Assembly: GCA_026931325.1 (NCBI GenBank)
Contig: JAIXLO010000001.1
Location: 1 to 35,742, forward strand
Direction of reading: 5' to 3'
Source of the DNA: Chitinophagales bacterium
GTDB taxonomy: Bacteria; Bacteroidota; Bacteroidia; Chitinophagales; Chitinophagaceae
DNA length: 35,742 nt
Both the position numbers and the translations under genes were made by a program. Positions within the stretch are counted from its first letter, which is position 1. Every line of letters starts with the position of its first letter. Under the pieces are notes generated by a model. It was not told the origin of the DNA. It was given only the letters and a program-made list of their open reading frames with translations, and searched no databases. This document shows, one piece after another, positions 1 to 7,353 of this stretch.

Positions 1-776
1 GCCCAGTTTTATATAATTATAGACATTTAAATAAAAATAATTCTATTTATCCAAATTATAAAAGTTTTAAAACCGAAGCTTATTTTAATTATAAAAATAT
101 TTTAAAATACTTTTTTATTACAGTTGGCTATATTTATTCAAAAAATACAAATAGTCCTATTAGCAATAAGGAATTTATTAATCAACTAACAATAAGCAAT
201 ACTATAAATGGAAATACTTTAAGAGAAAGTAATATGTTTTTAATTAATTACGATAAGTATTTTCCTAAAATAAAAAGTGGAATAACTATAAGGTTGTTAT
301 ACGAAAAAGCTGCTTCAGAAAATTATTCTAATAAATTAAAGACTAAATTTTATAACGATAATTATCAAATATTTTTTAAAACAAATACTAATTTAAAAAG
401 CCTTAGTATAGAAACAAATACTAAGTTTAATTTTTTCAAAAACTATAATGTGATAAACAACACAAATAATTTTACTGTATTTGAACAAGTTTTATCCTTA
501 AAAGCATCTTTAAGTACTAAAGCTTTTATTACTGTTAAAAATACATTTAATACTGTTAATCAAAACAACCAAAAGCCTGTTACATTTATATTTCCTGATG
601 TTTATTTAACACATAGCTTAGACAAATTAAAAACAGATATTGAGTTTGGTGCTCAAAATTTATTCAACCAAAAAACCTATACCAATATTGCTTTTTATGG
701 CAATACAGAAACAATCAATCAAATTGAGTTAAGACCTTTTCAAATAATTTTAAAAGCTACTGTTTATTTTAAATAG
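1..776 (+). CDS. Outer-membrane beta-barrel protein, TonB-dependent receptor-like, C-terminal part (5' end off window)
   Basis: The reading frame is open from base 3 with no start needed, so the gene begins left of the window; an internal ATG at 234 is not the true start. About 257 codons are visible. The product is rich in Asn, Tyr, Phe and Lys with alternating polar and hydrophobic residues, as in outer-membrane strands. The last 50 residues contain NLFNQKTYTN and then ELRPFQIILKATVYF before the stop. This resembles the ending of Bacteroidota TonB-dependent receptors: a final strand closing on an aromatic residue next to the C-terminus. The plug domain would lie outside the window, so the substrate cannot be read. 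It could also be another large barrel of the CarboxypepD_reg plus OMP_b-brl type. The next gene's promoter lies just past the stop codon. Confidence 0.7.
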   Translation, partial: PVLYNYRHLNKNNSIYPNYKSFKTEAYFNYKNILKYFFITVGYIYSKNTNSPISNKEFINQLTISNTINGNTLRESNMFLINYDKYFPKIKSGITIRLLYEKAASENYSNKLKTKFYNDNYQIFFKTNTNLKSLSIETNTKFNFFKNYNVINNTNNFTVFEQVLSLKASLSTKAFITVKNTFNTVNQNNQKPVTFIFPDVYLTHSLDKLKTDIEFGAQNLFNQKTYTNIAFYGNTETINQIELRPFQIILKATVYFK

Positions 777-782
777 CATAGT

Positions 783-790
783 TATTTTTG
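783..790 (+). promoter_or_regulatory. -7 promoter box TATTTTTG for the gene at 806
   Basis: The box matches the Bacteroidota consensus TAnnTTTG exactly and ends 15 nt before the ATG at 806. It sits 6 nt past the stop codon of the upstream barrel gene. No good TTTG -33 element is seen at the expected distance, so the call rests on the -7 box alone. Confidence 0.5.
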
Positions 791-805
791 TAAAAAATAA
801 TTAAT

Positions 806-1354
806 ATGCAACAATTAGGTATAGGTTCAAGGGTAGAACATCCACACTTTGGCAAAGGAATTATAGTTGATATTGGTAGTGAGTTTTATACTATTTGGTT
901 CAAAACACAAAATGGAACAAAAAGTATAGGAAAAGAATATGCAGATCTAAAAATTGTAGAAGCTACTACAAATACTGTTTCAGAAAATAATCAAATAACT
1001 TTAGCAGATATAGAACTTGCATTAAACAATATTTTAGACCAACGCTTACATGAATTTCAGTTAGTGCCTATGGCTAATAAATGGAATAATGGTACTTTAA
1101 TTTTACAACCCAATGATGCAAGTATGCAACCCAAAGAAATACCTATTGAAACCTTTTTTCACAAAATTGTTATGGTAAGAGATAGGCTTAGGCTAATAGA
1201 GCAAAAAATAAATTCAAATAAAACACTTACCGATGAAGAAAAAATAGATATTCAACAATACATTACAGCCATTTATGGCTCGTTAACTACATTTAATATT
1301 TTGTTTAAAGAAACACATCATCAATTTAAAGGAACAGGAGGAGCAAAAGAATAA
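806..1354 (+). CDS. Conserved hypothetical protein with N-terminal Tudor/KOW-like segment
   Basis: This is a 182-aa soluble protein without signal peptide or membrane segment. Residues 5-50 (GSRVEHPHFGKGIIVDIG, then a strand-rich stretch) resemble the small barrel found in UvrD/PcrA C-termini and related Tudor/KOW folds, where a G.RV.H..FG.G pattern opens the domain. Residues 110-170 look helical and include VMVRDRLRLIEQKI and YGSLTTFNILF, which I associate with a conserved Bacteroidota family of unknown function. I cannot give a function; nucleic-acid or polymerase binding through the small barrel is only an inference. It has its own -7 box at 783-790 and is followed by about 180 nt of AT-rich DNA before the hibernation factor. 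Confidence 0.6.
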   Translation: MQQLGIGSRVEHPHFGKGIIVDIGSEFYTIWFKTQNGTKSIGKEYADLKIVEATTNTVSENNQITLADIELALNNILDQRLHEFQLVPMANKWNNGTLILQPNDASMQPKEIPIETFFHKIVMVRDRLRLIEQKINSNKTLTDEEKIDIQQYITAIYGSLTTFNILFKETHHQFKGTGGAKE

Positions 1355-1537
1355 TTTAGTTCTAAAAGTCATTTTATTAGTGCTAATAGGTTAATCTTCA
1401 ATTTTATAAATAATTTTTAATTTTAATTTCTAATTATCAATTTCTTTTACTAACTTGTAAGCCACAATAAAAATAATTATGCCTATGTAGATAAATATTA
1501 CATTTCATCTATTTATTCACTTTTAAAAATGTTTATC

Positions 1538-1837
1538 ATGGACATTAAAATTCAAGCAGTACGCTTTGTTGCAGATCAAAAATTAATTGATTTTGTATCA
1601 AAAAAAATTGAAAAACTTTCCACTTACCACGACAGAATAATGAACGTAGATGTTTTTCTAAAATTAGATAATGTTGCACACACCATTAAAGATAAAATTG
1701 TAGAAATAAGAGCTTCTGTACCAAAGCATGAATTTTTTGTAAAAGCATCTTCTAAATCATTTGAAGAAAGTTTTGAAAATGCTTTAGAATCTATTACCAA
1801 TCAAATAAAACGAAAAAAAGAAAAACTTGCAGTATAA
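1538..1837 (+). CDS. hpf: Ribosome hibernation promoting factor, short HPF/RaiA type
   Basis: This 99-aa protein belongs to the HPF/YfiA (RaiA) family, which binds the small ribosomal subunit near the decoding centre and silences ribosomes in starved cells. The sequence shows the family's beta-alpha-beta-beta-beta-alpha pattern: IKIQAVRFVADQKLIDFV, then the helix ending in KIEKLSTYHDRI, strands around VDVFLKLDN and KIVEIRASVP, and the last helix SFEESFENALESITNQIKRKKEK. The length fits a short HPF without the C-terminal dimerisation domain of long HPFs. I chose the ATG at 1538 (MDIKIQAV) over an in-frame ATG at 1529 because family members begin at the first strand. A strong terminator follows within a few bases of the stop. 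Confidence 0.88.
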   Translation: MDIKIQAVRFVADQKLIDFVSKKIEKLSTYHDRIMNVDVFLKLDNVAHTIKDKIVEIRASVPKHEFFVKASSKSFEESFENALESITNQIKRKKEKLAV

Positions 1838-1842
1838 CCTTA

Positions 1843-1875
1843 AAAGCCTGATAAAAACATCAGGCTTTCTTTTTA
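1843..1875 (+). terminator. Rho-independent terminator after hpf
   Basis: A perfect 10-bp stem, AAAGCCTGAT (1843-1852) pairing with ATCAGGCTTT (1859-1868), encloses a 6-nt loop AAAAAC and is followed by CTTTTT. It starts 5 nt past the hpf stop codon. Confidence 0.9.
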
Positions 1876-1903
1876 TAAAAAATATTATTGAAACATCAAT
1901 CCT

Positions 1904-1911
1904 TATTTTTG
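1904..1911 (+). promoter_or_regulatory. -7 promoter box TATTTTTG for holA, probably giving a leaderless mRNA
   Basis: The box is an exact TAnnTTTG match and ends only 4 nt before the holA ATG at 1916. In Bacteroidota the start point lies a few bases past this box, so transcription would start at or next to the A of the ATG. A TTG at 1888-1890 is closer than the usual -33 spacing, so that half is weak. Confidence 0.6.
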
Positions 1912-1915
1912 TTTT

Positions 1916-2917
1916 ATGGCAGCCGAAAAAATTATTGCTGAATGGGAAAAAGAAATTTTTAAACCAATTTATTGGTTAGAAGGTGATGAACCTTATTTTA
2001 TAGATAAGGTTATAAATTATGCAGAACATAAAATTCTTAAAAAAGAAGAATCAGAATTTGACCTTACTATTTTTTATGGTAGAGATGCAAACTGGATAGA
2101 TATCATTAATGCTTGCAAACGATATCCAATGTTTTCAAAAATGCAAGTTGTTATTGTAAAAGAAGCTCAGCATTTAAAAGATATTACTAAGTTAGAAAGC
2201 TATATTAATAATCCTCTAACATCAACAGTTTTGGTAGTGGGTTATAAAGGAAAAATTGATGGAAGAACAAAGTTTGCTCAAGCAATAAAAAATAAAGCAG
2301 AATATCTTTCTACCAAAAAAATTAATGATAACGATTTAGCATTTTGGGCAAATAATATTGTTACACAACTTGGATTTACCATTACTCAAAAAGCTTTAAT
2401 ACTTCTTATAGAGCATATTGGAAACGATTTAAGCAGAATAGAAAATGAAATAGAAAAACTTTCTGTTAATGTCAAATCAGAAAAAAAAATTACAGAAGAT
2501 GCTATTGAACAATTTATAGGAATTAGTAAAAAATACAACTCTTTTGAATTGCAAAAAGCATTAGGTAAAAAAGACTTTACTAAGGCTATGCAAATAATTG
2601 ACTACTTTGAAAAAAATAAAGATGATGAACCTATACAAAGAGTTTTAGCAACACTATATAGTTTTTTTAGTAAAGTATATAGTATTTTTAGTGTAGGCAC
2701 AACCGATAAAAAAGCTATTGCTGCAAGCTTAGGAATTCCTGTTTTTTTTATAGATGAGTATGTACAAGTTTCTCATAATTATGGCTATCAAGGAATAGAA
2801 AAAAATTTACTGTTATTGTATGAATATAATTTAAAATCAATTGGTATAAATAATATAAGCACAGATGGAGCAGCACTTATGAAAGAACTTGTAGTAAAAA
2901 TGATGAATAATGTGTAA
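1916..2917 (+). CDS. holA: DNA polymerase III delta subunit
   Basis: The delta subunit of the clamp loader opens the beta sliding clamp during replication. The 333-aa product has the family signature YWLEGDEPYFIDKV at residues 19-32, then the inactive AAA-like core (domains I and II, about 1-205) and the helical collar domain III at the C-terminus (about 210-333, including DEPIQRVLATLYSFFSKV). There is no Walker A motif, as expected for delta, which does not hydrolyse ATP. Length is normal for the family. The ATG at 1916 lies 4 nt behind a -7 box, and family members start with a similar short lead before the YLL/YWL.G.EP motif, so the start is well supported. Confidence 0.92.
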   Translation: MAAEKIIAEWEKEIFKPIYWLEGDEPYFIDKVINYAEHKILKKEESEFDLTIFYGRDANWIDIINACKRYPMFSKMQVVIVKEAQHLKDITKLESYINNPLTSTVLVVGYKGKIDGRTKFAQAIKNKAEYLSTKKINDNDLAFWANNIVTQLGFTITQKALILLIEHIGNDLSRIENEIEKLSVNVKSEKKITEDAIEQFIGISKKYNSFELQKALGKKDFTKAMQIIDYFEKNKDDEPIQRVLATLYSFFSKVYSIFSVGTTDKKAIAASLGIPVFFIDEYVQVSHNYGYQGIEKNLLLLYEYNLKSIGINNISTDGAALMKELVVKMMNNV

Positions 2918-2952
2918 GGGAAATGTTTGATAAATTTATTTAAAAGCAATTG

Positions 2953-2988
2953 CTGTAAAAAAAATAAAACCCACTATTAGTGGGTTTT
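2953..2988 (-). terminator. Terminator of the RHH-SPFH operon, possibly bidirectional
   Basis: A perfect 10-bp stem, AAAACCCACT (2966-2975) with AGTGGGTTTT (2979-2988), has a 3-nt loop. Read on the minus strand it is followed by a run rich in T (complement of 2953-2965), so it best serves the minus-strand operon. It lies between the converging holA and RHH genes and may stop holA transcripts as well. Confidence 0.8.
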
Positions 2989-3010
2989 GTAAAAGTATTT
3001 TCTAAAAATA

Positions 3011-3190
3011 TTATTTCTTTTTATTACTGCTTTTGGCAGTTTCTTGTTTTCTACCAGATTCTATAATAGCATTGTTCAACAAATATTCTATTTGTCCATT
3101 AACACTTCTAAATTCATCTGCTGCCCATTTTTCTAAGATTTTATATACTGATGGGTCAAGCCTTAAAATAAAATTTTTTTTATCTGCCAC
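3011..3190 (-). CDS. Small ribbon-helix-helix (Arc-family) DNA-binding protein
   Basis: This 59-aa gene starts with GTG at 3190 and ends with TAA at 3011. It opens MADKKNFILRLDPSVYKI and continues with a helix-turn-helix stretch containing WAADEFRSVNGQIEYLLNNA, which is the ribbon (NFILRLD) plus two helices of MetJ/Arc-type regulators; SVNGQIEYLL is the usual second-helix pattern. The last 14 residues are a Lys-rich tail. In the same frame an in-frame stop lies six codons upstream, so GTG is the only reasonable start. It sits 18 nt behind the SPFH gene on the same strand with a terminator just beyond it, so the two form an operon. I recall Arc-like genes next to SPFH genes in other bacteria, so the pairing is probably not accidental. 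The DNA target is unknown. Confidence 0.85.
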   Translation of the reverse strand: MADKKNFILRLDPSVYKILEKWAADEFRSVNGQIEYLLNNAIIESGRKQETAKSSNKKK

Positions 3191-3208
3191 AATGAATTTA
3201 AAATTTAA

Positions 3209-4072
3209 TTATTGATATAGTGTACCAGCATTTAAAATGGGTGTTGCAGCTTTTTCGCCACAAAGCACAACCATTAAATTACTAACCATTGCTGCTTTTT
3301 TTTCATCATCAAGATCTACAATATTTTCGGCAGATAATTTTTTTAATGCAAGATCTACCATGCCTACTGCACCTTCTACAATTTTAGTTCTTGCAGCTAC
3401 AATAGCAGTTGCTTGTTGTCGTTGAAGCATAGCTCCTGCAATTTCTGGTGCATAAGCTAAATGACTTAATCTTGCTTCTAAGATAACAATACCAGCAGGG
3501 GCTAATCTTTCGGTTAATTCATTTTCTAATATTTGATTTACTTTATCGCCTCCTTCTCTTAAAGTAATATCAGCTTTTTCATCTTCCAAATTATCGTAAG
3601 GAAAACTAACAGCTAAATGCCTAATTGCTGCTTCACTTTGTTTGTTTACATATTCATCATAATCTGCTACTTCATAAGCAGCTTTATAGGTATCGCCAAC
3701 TTTCCAAACAATTACTGCTCCTATTTCAATAGGATTACCCATTTTATCATTTACTTTTAATTGCTGACCTTGTAAGTTTTGGGCACGAAGACTTATTTTA
3801 AAAGTTGAATAAAAAGGGTTGATAAAAAACAATCCATTTTCTTTTACAGTACCTACATACTTACCAAAAAAGTTCAATACTCTTGAATGATTGGGTTGAA
3901 TAATCATTAACCCCTTCATTAAAAATAAAGAAGTAATAAACATGAAAATTGCCAAAGCAAGGTACCAAAGTGAAGTATTAAATTGTGCAAAATAATAAAA
4001 GCCTAATACAAGTAAAATTAGTGAAATGGTTAAGGCTAAGAAGCCTGAAAGTGGTTTAATTTCTTGTTCCAT
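3209..4072 (-). CDS. SPFH/band-7 domain membrane protein
   Basis: This is a 287-aa protein of the stomatin/prohibitin/flotillin (SPFH) superfamily, which forms oligomers on membranes and organises membrane microdomains. Two hydrophobic segments lie at about residues 9-27 and 35-54, followed by the SPFH domain (about 55-230): QPNHSRVLNFFGKYVGTVKE, GLFFINPF, then DKMGNPIEIGAVIVWKV and the helix with ALKKLSAENI near the end. The C-terminal part (AGAMLQRQQATAIVAARTKI) is the coiled segment usual before oligomerisation. It differs from classic stomatins by the double N-terminal hairpin. It is first in a two-gene operon with an Arc-type regulator. Its promoter carries a -7 box and a palindrome. Function in this cell is unknown. 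Confidence 0.85.
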   Translation of the reverse strand: MEQEIKPLSGFLALTISLILLVLGFYYFAQFNTSLWYLALAIFMFITSLFLMKGLMIIQPNHSRVLNFFGKYVGTVKENGLFFINPFYSTFKISLRAQNLQGQQLKVNDKMGNPIEIGAVIVWKVGDTYKAAYEVADYDEYVNKQSEAAIRHLAVSFPYDNLEDEKADITLREGGDKVNQILENELTERLAPAGIVILEARLSHLAYAPEIAGAMLQRQQATAIVAARTKIVEGAVGMVDLALKKLSAENIVDLDDEKKAAMVSNLMVVLCGEKAATPILNAGTLYQ

Positions 4073-4085
4073 AATTTATCAATTT

Positions 4086-4109
4086 GATATTAAAATAATA
4101 TCAAAAGTA
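4086..4109 (-). promoter_or_regulatory. Promoter of the SPFH-RHH operon with overlapping palindrome
   Basis: Read on the minus strand, TACTTTTG (complement of 4102-4109) is an exact -7 box. Touching it downstream is GATATT-N5-AATATC (4086-4102 on the plus strand), a perfect 6-bp inverted repeat lying where transcription should start. This is a plausible operator for the ribbon-helix-helix protein encoded by the same operon, but that link is inference. No clear -33 TTTG is visible. Confidence 0.45.
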
Positions 4110-4185
4110 TATTATTACTTTTAAATAAAAAAATATTTTTTGTTTTTTATATCATCATATCTAAAATTGCTTTTACCTTTCGGTT

Positions 4186-5457
4186 ATGAATAATATTAAA
4201 CCTCTTGCAGAAAGGTTAAGACCAACAACTTTAGATGACTTAATTGGTCAAGAGCATTTAACAGGCAACGATAGTATTTTAAGGAAATCAATAGAGCAAG
4301 GAAAAATTCCTTCAATGATATTATGGGGTCCACCAGGTGTTGGTAAAACAACTATTGCAAATATTATAGCACACACTTTATCATTACCTTATTTTCAATT
4401 AAGTGCTATTAGTAGTGGTGTTAAAGATGTAAGAGAAGTTATTGAACAAGCAAAAAAATCTACTCAAGCAATTTTATTTATAGATGAAATTCATCGATTT
4501 AATAAAAATCAGCAAGATGCTTTATTAGGTGCAGTAGAAAATGGTACAATAACTTTAATTGGTGCTACAACAGAAAACCCATCTTTTGAAGTGAATAGTG
4601 CCTTACTCAGTAGAGCACAAGTGTATGTTTTAAAACCATTAACAGAAGAAAAATTAATTCAATTATTAAATACAGCTTTACAAAAAGATGAAATTTTAAA
4701 CAAGAAAAAAATTGAATTAAAAGAAACAACTGCTCTAATAAATATTAGTGGTGGAGATGCCAGAAAATTATTGAATTTATTAGAACTTGTTTATAATACA
4801 CATGATAATAATTCTGATACAATTATTGTTACAGATAAACTTGTGATGCAAGTAGCACAACAAAAAATTGCTTTGTATGATAAACAAGGAGAGCAGCATT
4901 ATGACATTATATCTGCATTTATAAAAAGTATGCGTGGCAGCGATGTTAATGCAACAGTTTATTGGCTAGCTCGTATGATTGAAGGTGGCGAAGACATAAA
5001 ATTTATTGCCAGAAGAATGCTCATTTTTGCAAGTGAAGATATTGGCAATGCTAACCCTAATGCACTTTTATTAGCTAATGCAACATTTGATGCTGTTAGT
5101 AAAATTGGCTACCCTGAAGGAAGAATTATTTTAAGTCAGTGTGCAGTTTATTTAGCTACATCTGTTAAAAGCAATGCTTCTTATTTAGCTATTGATAAAG
5201 CATTACAAGCTGTGCAACAATTAGGAGATTTATCGGTGCCACTACATTTAAGAAATGCACCAACTATGTTGATGAAGAATTTAGATTATGGCAAAAATTA
5301 TCAATACTCTCATAATGGAGAAAATAATTTTATAGAGCAAGAATATTTGCCTGAACAAATGAAAGGAACAACTTTTTATGATCCAGGAAATAATACAAGA
5401 GAAAATGAAATAAGAAAATTTTTAAAAGAAAGATGGGAAGATAAATATGGCTATTAA
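4186..5457 (+). CDS. rarA: Replication-associated recombination protein A, AAA ATPase (MgsA/WRNIP1 family)
   Basis: RarA acts at stalled replication forks and is related to the clamp-loader ATPases. The 423-aa product shows Walker A GPPGVGKT (48-55), Walker B ILFIDEIHRF (96-105), sensor 1 GATTENPSF (126-134) and the arginine finger in LLSRA (R143). The C-terminal half holds the tetramerisation and MgsA domains (DKQGEQHYDIISAFIKSMRG, then EGGEDIKFIARRMLIFASED, and YLPEQMKG near the end). Length and order of motifs are typical. The ATG at 4186 starts MNNIKPLAERLRP, the normal N-terminus. A near-match to the -7 box (TACCTTTC, 4174-4181) lies 4 nt upstream. It is divergent from the SPFH operon and convergent with the LTxxQ gene. 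Confidence 0.93.
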   Translation: MNNIKPLAERLRPTTLDDLIGQEHLTGNDSILRKSIEQGKIPSMILWGPPGVGKTTIANIIAHTLSLPYFQLSAISSGVKDVREVIEQAKKSTQAILFIDEIHRFNKNQQDALLGAVENGTITLIGATTENPSFEVNSALLSRAQVYVLKPLTEEKLIQLLNTALQKDEILNKKKIELKETTALINISGGDARKLLNLLELVYNTHDNNSDTIIVTDKLVMQVAQQKIALYDKQGEQHYDIISAFIKSMRGSDVNATVYWLARMIEGGEDIKFIARRMLIFASEDIGNANPNALLLANATFDAVSKIGYPEGRIILSQCAVYLATSVKSNASYLAIDKALQAVQQLGDLSVPLHLRNAPTMLMKNLDYGKNYQYSHNGENNFIEQEYLPEQMKGTTFYDPGNNTRENEIRKFLKERWEDKYGY

Positions 5458-5458
5458 A

Positions 5459-5492
5459 AAAAGAGGCTATCAATTTTGATAACCTCTTTTAA
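5459..5492. terminator. Bidirectional terminator between rarA and the LTxxQ gene
   Basis: The stem AAGAGG...CCTCTT (5461-5466 with 5483-5488) plus an inner TATCA/TGATA arm is separated by one C-A mismatch, with flanking A and T runs on both sides. It lies just past the rarA stop and before the converging gene's stop. Confidence 0.75.
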
Positions 5493-5507
5493 ACCCAATA
5501 CACACAC

Positions 5508-6140
5508 TTACTTAGTTGCCTTATCTACTTTCCTGTTATTAAACATTTCATTTCTTTTCTTCAATTGTTCTTTAGTTAAAACAGCATCAATAGCTTTTTT
5601 CCTGTCTTTATTAATTGCCATTGTTTGTTGTTTCTTCTGTTCTGGTGTTAAGTCATTATTTTCACGAACAGCTTTCACCTTTTCAGAATATTCTTTTTGT
5701 ATTTCTTTTATTTTATTTACTTGATTATCAGAAAGGTTAAGAGTTGATTTCATTTTCTCTAATTTTTCCTCCTGCTTTTCTTCTCTATTTTCCTTAATTT
5801 TTTCTTTTTGTTCAGGAGTTAATAGACTATTTAATTTTTCTTTTCTTTCTTTTTGTAATGCAGCTTCTTGTTTTTTATAATCACCCATTGTTAGGTTATC
5901 ATTACTTTTTAAAGCTTTTATTTTTTCTTTATATTCTTGGTTGATGGCTTTAGCTTTTGTCTTTTGTTCATCTGTAAGTTGTAAACCTTTTCCAAAGTTG
6001 TTGTACATCATATTTTGTTGCTTCATTCTATTTTGCCTAAAAGCTTTGTTTTTCTGATTTTGAGCATTTTCTTGTGCTTGTATTTGAGATATACCAAATA
6101 TTAAAACTGTTCCAAGCATTACAATAATTATCTTTTTCAT
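5508..6140 (-). CDS. Periplasmic protein with two tandem LTxxQ (Spy/CpxP-like) helical units
   Basis: This is a 210-aa protein with a Sec signal peptide (MKKIIIVMLGTVLIFGISQI, cut likely after QAQ). The mature part is almost all charged helix, rich in Lys, Gln and Glu. Two copies of the same unit follow each other: LQLTDEQKTKAKAINQEYKE to LTPEQKEKIKE (about 53-115), then LNLSDNQVNKIKEIQKEYSE to LTKEQLKKRNE (about 133-198). Each has an opening L-L-(T/S)-D-x-Q and a closing LT.EQ. That is the LTxxQ pattern of Spy/CpxP periplasmic chaperone-like proteins, which respond to envelope stress. The true role here is not known; chaperone or stress sensor is by analogy only. It reads toward rarA and shares a terminator with it. 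Confidence 0.7.
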   Translation of the reverse strand: MKKIIIVMLGTVLIFGISQIQAQENAQNQKNKAFRQNRMKQQNMMYNNFGKGLQLTDEQKTKAKAINQEYKEKIKALKSNDNLTMGDYKKQEAALQKERKEKLNSLLTPEQKEKIKENREEKQEEKLEKMKSTLNLSDNQVNKIKEIQKEYSEKVKAVRENNDLTPEQKKQQTMAINKDRKKAIDAVLTKEQLKKRNEMFNNRKVDKATK

Positions 6141-6293
6141 AATAATTTTTTTTAGGATTTAAAAATGATTTTACAGATAGACTAAAAACTGTATTGAATG
6201 TTTAAAGAGATAAAAAATATTTTTGTTAATGTGTGGTTAAAGAGAAAAATTTTTATTTTATTAGCACATGAATAACAAAGCACTTTAGAATAC

Positions 6294-6301
6294 TATTTTT
6301 G
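6294..6301 (+). promoter_or_regulatory. -7 promoter box TATTTTTG for the DUF4271 gene
   Basis: This is an exact TAnnTTTG match 14 nt before the TTG start at 6316. It supports transcription beginning here, and therefore the unusual TTG start. No convincing -33 element is seen. Confidence 0.5.
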
Positions 6302-6315
6302 TAAAAACAAATAAC

Positions 6316-7329
6316 TTGAAGCATCTGATAATTATATTTTGTAGCCTTTTTTTTCAGAGTAATTTTTTGTTTGCTCAAGCTGATACTGCTACAATAGATA
6401 CTATTAAAATACATAAAAGAAAAGTAAACGATAGCCCAACAATTATAAAGCCTATTATAAAACCTAAACCTCAAGTTGATAGCTCTACAATACTGATTAA
6501 TACTGATTCTATAATTTTAATAGATACATCTATTACAGAAAATAAAGATAGTATAACTAATGTTGTAATTCCAGTATCAATAAATACAAAAGACACTTCA
6601 ACCTTTGCAGCAATTATTCATCATAAGTATTTTCCATTAGAAAATAATAAAGTATTTATGATAACAAAATGGCAGAACTTGCCAAATAAAGATATTTTGT
6701 TTTATAGCCTATTAATTTTAGTTGGATTTTTAGCCATTATCAAATTATCTTTTACAAAATATTTTTCAAATATTTTTAAACAAATTTTTCAATATTCACA
6801 TAAACAACGGCAAACACAAGAGCAAATAATTCAAAATAATTTTCCATCGCTATTAATGAATTTTCTTTTTGTTTTGAGTGGAGGAATGTTTATTGCACTA
6901 TTAGCTTATAATCGTCATTGGGTTAATACTAATTTTTGGTTATTATTATTATATAGTTGTATTTTATTAGCTTCTATTTATTTATTAAAGTTTGTGTTTT
7001 TATCGTTTTTTGGATGGGTGTTTAATGCAAAGGATACAACAGACAATTATACATTCATCGTTTTTCTGATTAATAAAATTATAGGCGTTATTTTAATTCC
7101 TATAACAATTATTATTGCTTTTGCAACAAGTAAAATTGTAGATGCTAGTATTAGTATTACTTTTTTACTATTAATTATTATATTTATATATAGATATTGG
7201 TTAAGTTATAAAGCTATCAGAAATACTATAAAAGTTAGCTCCTTGCGTTTTTTTCTTTACCTTTGTGCCGTTGAAATATTGCCTCTTACTATTTTATATA
7301 AGGCTGTATTCAATTTTATTCAAGGATAA
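6316..7329 (+). CDS. DUF4271-family membrane protein, TTG start
   Basis: The 337-aa product has a signal peptide (MKHLIIIFCSLFFQSNFLFA, ending near AQA) and a low-complexity exported linker rich in Thr, Ile, Lys and Pro (about 22-125). The C-terminal half (about 130-337) has five or six transmembrane segments, among them IKLSFTKYFSNIFKQIFQYS between helices one and two and the YRYWLSYKAIRNT loop. This fits DUF4271, a family of unknown function common in Bacteroidota. The start is TTG because no ATG precedes the signal peptide and a -7 box lies 14 nt upstream. The next gene, hemD, starts 24 nt later, so the two are an operon; I recall the same neighbour pair from other genomes of this phylum. 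A role in heme supply or in the envelope is unproven. Confidence 0.75.
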   Translation: MKHLIIIFCSLFFQSNFLFAQADTATIDTIKIHKRKVNDSPTIIKPIIKPKPQVDSSTILINTDSIILIDTSITENKDSITNVVIPVSINTKDTSTFAAIIHHKYFPLENNKVFMITKWQNLPNKDILFYSLLILVGFLAIIKLSFTKYFSNIFKQIFQYSHKQRQTQEQIIQNNFPSLLMNFLFVLSGGMFIALLAYNRHWVNTNFWLLLLYSCILLASIYLLKFVFLSFFGWVFNAKDTTDNYTFIVFLINKIIGVILIPITIIIAFATSKIVDASISITFLLLIIIFIYRYWLSYKAIRNTIKVSSLRFFLYLCAVEILPLTILYKAVFNFIQG

Positions 7330-7353
7330 TTATATAAAATATAGAAGGAAAGT

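Noticed and set aside
3033-3215. 60-aa open frame on the plus strand
   Set aside because: It lies antisense to the RHH gene, which has clear family sequence on the other strand.
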